A stretch of DNA of 64,000 nucleotides, from assembly GCF_000265205.3 (NCBI RefSeq), contig NC_018000.1:372001-436000 (forward strand), given 5' to 3'. Below are positions 59,828 to 64,000 of this stretch, one piece after another; within the stretch, counting starts at the first letter, position 1, and the number at the start of each line of letters is the position of its first letter. Under the pieces are notes generated by a model. The model made no database searches and was not told the DNA's origin. It worked only from the letters and a program-made list of their open reading frames with translations. The position numbers and the translations under genes are program-made. The stretch comes from Sinorhizobium fredii USDA 257. Its GTDB lineage: Bacteria > Pseudomonadota > Alphaproteobacteria > Rhizobiales > Rhizobiaceae.

Positions 59828-59972
59828 TCACGGGGCCGCCGAAACCATGGGCGGAGAACTGCCCACGGCTTCCTGATGTCGGCCTAGCGCTGCAGACGCG
59901 TGGCCGGCGGTTCATGGCACGCGTGAGAAGAAAGAGGGAGCCGAAGCAAGTGCAGCTTGAAGAGGCGTATCG

Positions 59973-61100
59973 ATGGACGCCAAAAGTGTAGCGGCTGTCC
60001 GTAGCCGCAAGCGCAACGCCGAAAAGGAAATCGCCTTGGCCGAGGCGACGAAGGCGGCGGCCCGCAAGCGCGATGGAATGGATCTCCTCGTCGCCTGGAG
60101 CATCATCGGGTTGTTCATCGTCGCTTGCTCGGCAGTCGTTTACGCCATGACGGCTATCCTGATGCCGATTGCTTTCGCCATCGTTGTCGGCATCGTGCTT
60201 GGCAGGGCAGCCGACGAGCTGGCGCGCTTCGGCCTTCCGCCGATCCTTGGCGGCCTCTTGCTGGCGCTTTTCTTCGTGCTCGGCCTCTCTTCGCTCGTCA
60301 ATGCGCTCCTGGGGCCGATCACCGAGGTTGCGCGCGAGGCGCCGAGACTGGCCGAAGGCGTGGTGGAACGCGTGCTGCCCTTCATAGAGCGTTTCGAGTG
60401 GGGGCGGATTGCGCTCGCGCGAAGCATCGGCGCCGATGCCTTTGCGGACGTCATTGTGAAGAATGCAGGCCCGTTCCTCGGCGCGGTCGCGGCGAGCGTC
60501 ACGCCGGCGCTGATCCAGACGCTGATTTTCCTTGCTGCCCTCGTCCTGTTCCTGCTCGGTCGCGTCCAGTTGCGCAGCACCATCATCCTGGCATTTCCGA
60601 GCCGCGAGGGCCGTCTGAGCGCGATCCGGATCATGAATGCCCTTGAAGACGGACTGACGCGATATTTCTCGACGGCCAGCCTGATCTATCTGGCGCTGGG
60701 CGGCTTCACCATGATGATCGCCCTGGTCGGCGGGCTGCCAATGCCGCCCCTGTGGGGGCTCTTCGCCTTTGTCTCGAGCTTCATTCCCTATCTCGGGGTC
60801 ACGTTCATGACGCTGTCGCTGCTCGTGGGGGGCTTGATGGCCCATGACGCGCTGGTGCTGGCGTTCGCGCCGGCGACCGTCTTCTTTCTTATCCATCTGG
60901 CCATGGAGAACCTGGTCTTCCCGGCGATCCTCGGACGGCGCTTCGAAGTCAATCCCTTCCTGATCTTCGTCGCGATCCTGTTTTGGACATGGATGTGGGG
61001 GGCGGTCGGGGCCATCCTCGCGATGCCGCTGTCACTGATCGCCATGACCATCTTCGAGCAACTGCGCGAGGTTCCCCCGGAACCGCAACTGCCCGGGTGA
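59973..61100 (+). CDS. AI-2E family transporter (PerM/TqsA type)
   Basis: A 375-residue membrane protein with about seven to eight spans and a basic N-terminal tail. The family region LWGLFAFVSSFIPYLGVTFM followed by ENLVFPAILGRRFEVNPFLI is diagnostic. Members export autoinducer-2 or act as Na+/H+ antiporters; the substrate here is unknown. GAAGAGG precedes the ATG. Confidence 0.85.
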   Translation: MDAKSVAAVRSRKRNAEKEIALAEATKAAARKRDGMDLLVAWSIIGLFIVACSAVVYAMTAILMPIAFAIVVGIVLGRAADELARFGLPPILGGLLLALFFVLGLSSLVNALLGPITEVAREAPRLAEGVVERVLPFIERFEWGRIALARSIGADAFADVIVKNAGPFLGAVAASVTPALIQTLIFLAALVLFLLGRVQLRSTIILAFPSREGRLSAIRIMNALEDGLTRYFSTASLIYLALGGFTMMIALVGGLPMPPLWGLFAFVSSFIPYLGVTFMTLSLLVGGLMAHDALVLAFAPATVFFLIHLAMENLVFPAILGRRFEVNPFLIFVAILFWTWMWGAVGAILAMPLSLIAMTIFEQLREVPPEPQLPG

Positions 61101-61131
61101 AGTCATGAAAGGCTCCAGTCTTAGTCTTAGT

Positions 61132-61929
61132 CTAGCGACTTCCCGCCTGTGCTTGTTCGTCGAAGAACAGCGCCTGGCTGATCAGCGCCTTGACCATCTC
61201 CGGGTTGAAAGGCTTGGTCACGAGGAAGGCCGGCTCCGGCTTGTTGCCCGTCAGCAGCCGTTCGGGGAAAGCGGTAATGAAGATCACCGGGACGGCCGCC
61301 TGCGTCAGAATGTCGTTGACCGCGTCGATGCCGGAGCTCCCGTCGGCGAGCTGGATATCCGCGAGAATCATCTTGGGCGAAGTCTGCCGATAGATATCGA
61401 TTGCCTCGCGATGCGTGCGGGCAATGCCCGTGACCCGATGCCCCAGGCTCGTCACCATGTCCTCGATGTCCATGGCGATGAGCGGCTCGTCTTCGATGAT
61501 CATGATATCGGTGGCCACCTGGCGCGAAATCTCTTCCGAGGCGCCGGCCAGTAGTTTGGCAAACGCGCCCTGGTCGACCGACATGATTTCAGCGGCCTCG
61601 GCGCTAGAAAAACCTTCGACTGAGATCAGCAGGAATGCCTGTCGTGGCGCCGGCGCGATCAGCGACAGATTGGCGGCGGCCCTCTGCTCCCAGGCGAATG
61701 GCGAGGTCAGATTGGATCGATCGACCTTCAGCTTGTCGAAGAGCGAACAGAAAAGCTTGTATACGCTTATCCGGTCGCTCGATGCCGAGGGGAAACGGTT
61801 GATGTCTTCGATCAGCGCTTCCAAGACGGCGGCGACATAGGCATCGCCTGCCGCTTGCGAACCTGTGACGGCGCGGGCGTAACGCCTAAGGTAAGGAAGA
61901 TGTGGCGCAATCCTGGTGGAAAGTGACAT
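61132..61929 (-). CDS. phyR: PhyR-type general stress response regulator (RsiB)
   Basis: A 265-residue protein with the inverted PhyR architecture: an EcfG-like sigma region at residues 1-135 and a C-terminal receiver from about 140 (MIIEDEPLIAMDIEDMV). The phospho-acceptor is Asp191 in ILADIQLADGSSG, with Thr219 and Lys239 as switch residues. When phosphorylated, PhyR binds the anti-sigma factor NepR and frees EcfG. It is divergent from nepR. S. meliloti has two such proteins, RsiB1 and RsiB2; this neighbourhood fits RsiB2. No ecfG sigma gene is in the window. Confidence 0.92.
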   Translation of the reverse strand: MSLSTRIAPHLPYLRRYARAVTGSQAAGDAYVAAVLEALIEDINRFPSASSDRISVYKLFCSLFDKLKVDRSNLTSPFAWEQRAAANLSLIAPAPRQAFLLISVEGFSSAEAAEIMSVDQGAFAKLLAGASEEISRQVATDIMIIEDEPLIAMDIEDMVTSLGHRVTGIARTHREAIDIYRQTSPKMILADIQLADGSSGIDAVNDILTQAAVPVIFITAFPERLLTGNKPEPAFLVTKPFNPEMVKALISQALFFDEQAQAGSR

Positions 61930-62102
61930 TTAGGCCTTCCTAAACTATTGTGCGTAAAGTCGGCACTTATGGGCGGTGGCGTGACGCAGGATACGTCAAT
62001 GTAGTGCACGCGTCTTCCGAATGTAGGAAACGGTTTGCAGACTGCAATATACGAATGGAAAACAGCCGGGGGATTTGAGCCTTCGGTATTCGGAATTGAA
62101 AA

Positions 62103-62294
62103 ATGAACGATGAGTCCAACGGGCGCGCGCGAGGCGTATTGGCTGCCGGCGCCAGGAAAAGCGATGCGAATGGCGTAGTCGCTTCCAGGTTGAGAGCACT
62201 TTATCAGGCTGTCGAGTCGGAGCCCGTGCCGCAACAGCTCATCGACCTCCTCCGGCGCCTCGACGAGGCCGAGAGGGCGCAAACAGGCGATTGA
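62103..62294 (+). CDS. nepR: NepR-type anti-sigma factor (RsiA)
   Basis: A 63-residue protein. The two helices of NepR are recognisable in VASRLRALYQAVESEPVPQQ and LIDLLRRLDEAER. It is divergent from phyR, its partner, as in most alphaproteobacteria. The N-terminal 25 residues are flexible and Gly/Ala/Arg rich. The start ATG lacks a strong ribosome-binding site, suggesting low translation, as suits an anti-sigma factor. In S. meliloti terms this would be RsiA2. Confidence 0.85.
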   Translation: MNDESNGRARGVLAAGARKSDANGVVASRLRALYQAVESEPVPQQLIDLLRRLDEAERAQTGD

Positions 62295-62311
62295 CGAAAG
62301 GAAATTCTCCG

Positions 62312-62334
62312 GCCCTCCCGCCCGGGGAGGGCCG
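62312..62334. terminator. Hairpin between convergent nepR and lipoprotein genes
   Basis: A perfect 9-bp stem GGCCCTCCC/GGGAGGGCC (62312-62320 with 62326-62334) with a five-base loop. There is no strong T-tract on either side; possibly a weak bidirectional terminator. Confidence 0.5.
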
Positions 62335-62393
62335 CGTGCCCCGCGGAATGATGACGAAGCTACCGCCGCAAATCCGCTTTCGCGAGGTCGTTG

Positions 62394-62645
62394 TCAGCAA
62401 CGCGCGGTGTAACGGCGGCCGTAGCGGTCGCGGTAGACGCAGTAGCCGGGCTCGTTCGCACGGCCGATAAGGGCGCCGGCAACACCACCGACCGCCGCGC
62501 CGACCGCAGCACCCCTGACATCGTTCGATATGGCCCCACCGATGATGCCGCCGGAAGCGGCGCCGATCGCAGCACCCCTTTCCGTTTGCGTGCACGCAGC
62601 AGCAAGCGGAAGAATTACGCTGACGACGAGAAGGATCTTCTTCAT
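62394..62645 (-). CDS. Glycine-zipper lipoprotein
   Basis: An 83-residue protein. A lipoprotein signal ends in LAAAC with the lipobox Cys at 18. The core has repeated GxxxG motifs (GAAIGAASGGIIGGAIS, AAVGAAVGGVAGALIG), the glycine zipper typical of small outer-membrane lipoproteins, and a tail YRDRYGRRYTARC. Function unknown; possibly envelope-stress related, as it neighbours the general-stress genes. Confidence 0.82.
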   Translation of the reverse strand: MKKILLVVSVILPLAAACTQTERGAAIGAASGGIIGGAISNDVRGAAVGAAVGGVAGALIGRANEPGYCVYRDRYGRRYTARC

Positions 62646-62975
62646 GGTGCTTTCCTATCCGAGGTTGGTTGATCGAAAATGGGCACGGGGCGGCGAAACG
62701 GTCCGGTCGAAACCGGCCGGAATGAAGATCGCGAGGACGATTGCAGAAAGCAGGGTGAGTCGGCGTCTGCCGGGAGCACCAGAATAGGCGCGGCGAAGAC
62801 TTGCAATTTCCCGACTCCCTTGTAGCTGTCGCCGCTGCGGCGCTCGTTATCGTTGTCAGAACGCCGATTACCGCCTTTTGTTCCGCGCGACCTCGGGGTG
62901 CCACGCCCGGTTGTTGCCGCCCGGGCCGGCCGGAGCTGAAATCTCATCTGTACAGCATTCGGGAAAATGACCGCT
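62646..62975. other. Gene-free spacer
   Basis: About 330 bases between the lipoprotein start and the next small gene end. The open frames crossing it have no ribosome-binding site or recognisable product. I see no hairpin or operator here. Confidence 0.5.
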
Positions 62976-63170
62976 CTAGCGACGGGATCCGCGCTCGGTC
63001 CGTTCCAGGTTCTCGAGCAGGGCCTGGAGACGCTCGTTGCTCTTTCCTTCCGTGTGCATCTCAAGCTCACGCAGCGTTCTGCCGATGTGCAGATTATGGT
63101 TGCGCATATCCGCTGCGTGCCGGGGGATCTCTGTCACCGTTTTGAGTATATGTCGCGAAGGGATTTTCAT
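62976..63170 (-). CDS. Small hypothetical protein
   Basis: A 64-residue charged protein, probably helical at its end (NERLQALLENLERTERGS). AGGTAAG lies just before the ATG. There is no membrane segment or known motif. It is the only supported frame in this part of the region. Confidence 0.45.
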   Translation of the reverse strand: MKIPSRHILKTVTEIPRHAADMRNHNLHIGRTLRELEMHTEGKSNERLQALLENLERTERGSRR

Positions 63171-63378
63171 TTCTTACCTGAGGAACTCTGTTTCCCGGAG
63201 AACGCCAAGCTGTGGCGAAGGTTCCTGCTGTCGTGGGTCGGCTCGCAATTGCGGATTGATTTTTCTTCGTTTCGCTAAACACATGGTTTCCGCCTGGTTA
63301 ACGGCGTTGGGGACGAAACCGGAACAAAGGCGAAAGGCCGAGCGTTTGGATTTCAGTTCCAAGGCAAGGAGATAGCAA

Positions 63379-63543
63379 ATGCTCTACTATGCCCTCATCT
63401 TTCTTGTGGTCGCCATTATAGCCGGCGTTCTCGGCTTCGGCGGCATAGCCGGCACCTCGGCGGGAATTGCCCAGATCCTGTTCTTCCTGTTCCTGATCTT
63501 CCTGGTGGTCTCGCTCGTTATGGGCATCTTCCGGCGAACGTGA
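63379..63543 (+). CDS. DUF1328 small membrane protein
   Basis: A 54-residue protein matching the UPF0391/DUF1328 family: [32 protein letters not shown] and a second hydrophobic segment ending [17 protein letters not shown] precedes the ATG. These proteins are often induced by envelope or general stress, and the phyR/nepR pair is nearby, but function is unproven. Confidence 0.85.
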   Translation: MLYYALIFLVVAIIAGVLGFGGIAGTSAGIAQILFFLFLIFLVVSLVMGIFRRT

Positions 63544-63813
63544 CGAGTGTTCACTGACTTGCGGAGCGGATCGCTCTCTGCTCCGCGCCAGTTTCCCAAG
63601 ACCTTGTTTCTTTCATGGGGTGGGGCCTGACGCCTCGCCCTTTCGTGGCGCCTGCGCTGTTCCCTTGCCCCTTCTCGTCCGCTTGGCTATTCATGCGAAC
63701 ATCCTGCCGGTCGACTCCAATCAGGCCCTGCTGCCGGCTTCCCTGGGGCAGATCATGAGCAAGCTGAAGAAGTGACGCGCCGATTCATCGGGCGAAAGAA
63801 CGGGGCATCATCT

Positions 63814-64000
63814 ATGAAAACTGATGTAGTGGTATTGGGCGCCGGGATCGTCGGCATTTCGAGCGCCATTCACCTGGCGCGGCGCGGCAAATCGGTGGTG
63901 CTTCTCGATCGCCGCGGCGCGGGCGAGGAGACGTCGTTCGGCAATGCCGGCCTCATCCAACGGGAGGGCGTTTTCCCCTATGGCTTCCCGCACGACTTCG
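63814..64000 (+). CDS. DadA-like FAD-dependent amino-acid dehydrogenase, N-terminal part (3' end outside window)
   Basis: The first 62 residues of a flavoenzyme: the FAD-binding segment VVVLGAGIVGISSAIHLARR and then RRGAGEETSFGNAGLIQREG, which is the pattern of D-amino-acid dehydrogenase (DadA) and related DAO proteins. The gene runs off the end of the window. A GGCGAAAGAACGGGG stretch before the ATG holds only a weak ribosome-binding site. Confidence 0.8.
   Translation, partial: MKTDVVVLGAGIVGISSAIHLARRGKSVVLLDRRGAGEETSFGNAGLIQREGVFPYGFPHDF

Noticed and set aside
61930..62102. GGAAAC and GGAAT sequences as EcfG promoters of phyR/nepR
   Set aside because: No GGAAC with a CGTT-like element at the required spacing was found on either strand.
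63600..63777. Open frame ending in GQIMSKLKK before the DadA-like gene
   Set aside because: It has only an unsupported GTG start, no ribosome-binding site and no recognised family; it could be a remnant but cannot be supported.

Overview
The window is GC-rich chromosomal DNA from an alphaproteobacterium of the Sinorhizobium/Ensifer group. Gene content and order (end of the flhA-fliR flagellar cluster, aglR-aglEFGAK, zwf-pgl-edd, puuAB, an McpZ-like chemoreceptor, aceA with a divergent regulator, potFGHI, an acetoacetyl-CoA synthetase, a CbrA-like kinase, phaP, mmsA, rirA, dppABCDF, phyR/nepR) match the chromosome of Sinorhizobium meliloti and relatives as I remember it. No phage, insertion sequence, CRISPR array or island is visible.

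Layout. 1-3.3 kb: end of a flagellar export/assembly operon. 3.35-5.6 kb: a family 2 glycosyltransferase and folD. 5.6-13.5 kb: alpha-glucoside regulon, a LacI-type regulator divergent from an ABC transporter with an embedded alpha-glucosidase; two perfect 14-bp palindromes lie between the divergent genes and a strong terminator closes the operon. 13.5-14.9 kb: small PilZ-like, GFA and VOC genes. 14.9-19 kb: Entner-Doudoroff genes zwf-pgl-edd. 19.2-22 kb: gamma-glutamylputrescine genes puuA-puuB. 22-28 kb: a flavoprotein, a large chemoreceptor, a LysR regulator and several very small genes. 28.3-31.3 kb: isocitrate lyase divergent from an XRE/ScfR-type regulator. 31.5-35.6 kb: putrescine transporter potFGHI. 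35.6-46 kb: AsmA-like protein, acetoacetyl-CoA synthetase, ferric-iron permease, CbrA-like hybrid-free kinase, phasin and tRNA-His. 46-53.3 kb: LysR/mmsA, DUF898/M48 pair, thioesterase, ferric-binding protein and rirA. 53.3-59 kb: repeat-containing spacer and dppABCDF. 59-64 kb: ridA, small membrane proteins, AI-2E family protein, the phyR/nepR general-stress switch, a glycine-zipper lipoprotein, a DUF1328 protein and the start of a DadA-like oxidoreductase.

How it works together. Imported alpha-glucosides are hydrolysed in the cytoplasm and the glucose can enter the Entner-Doudoroff genes next door. Putrescine uptake (pot) and its gamma-glutamyl catabolism (puu) are separate loci in the same window. 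Acetyl-CoA/PHB genes (aceA, acetoacetyl-CoA synthetase, phaP) sit within about 17 kb, and their upstream regions share a TGC-N3-GCA palindrome that looks like a PhaR/AniA operator. Iron genes are organised around rirA, which has a near-perfect Irr-type ICE box upstream. I found no clearly new system; the items most worth following are this shared operator, a candidate small RNA, several unannotated mini-genes and the spacer in front of dppA.
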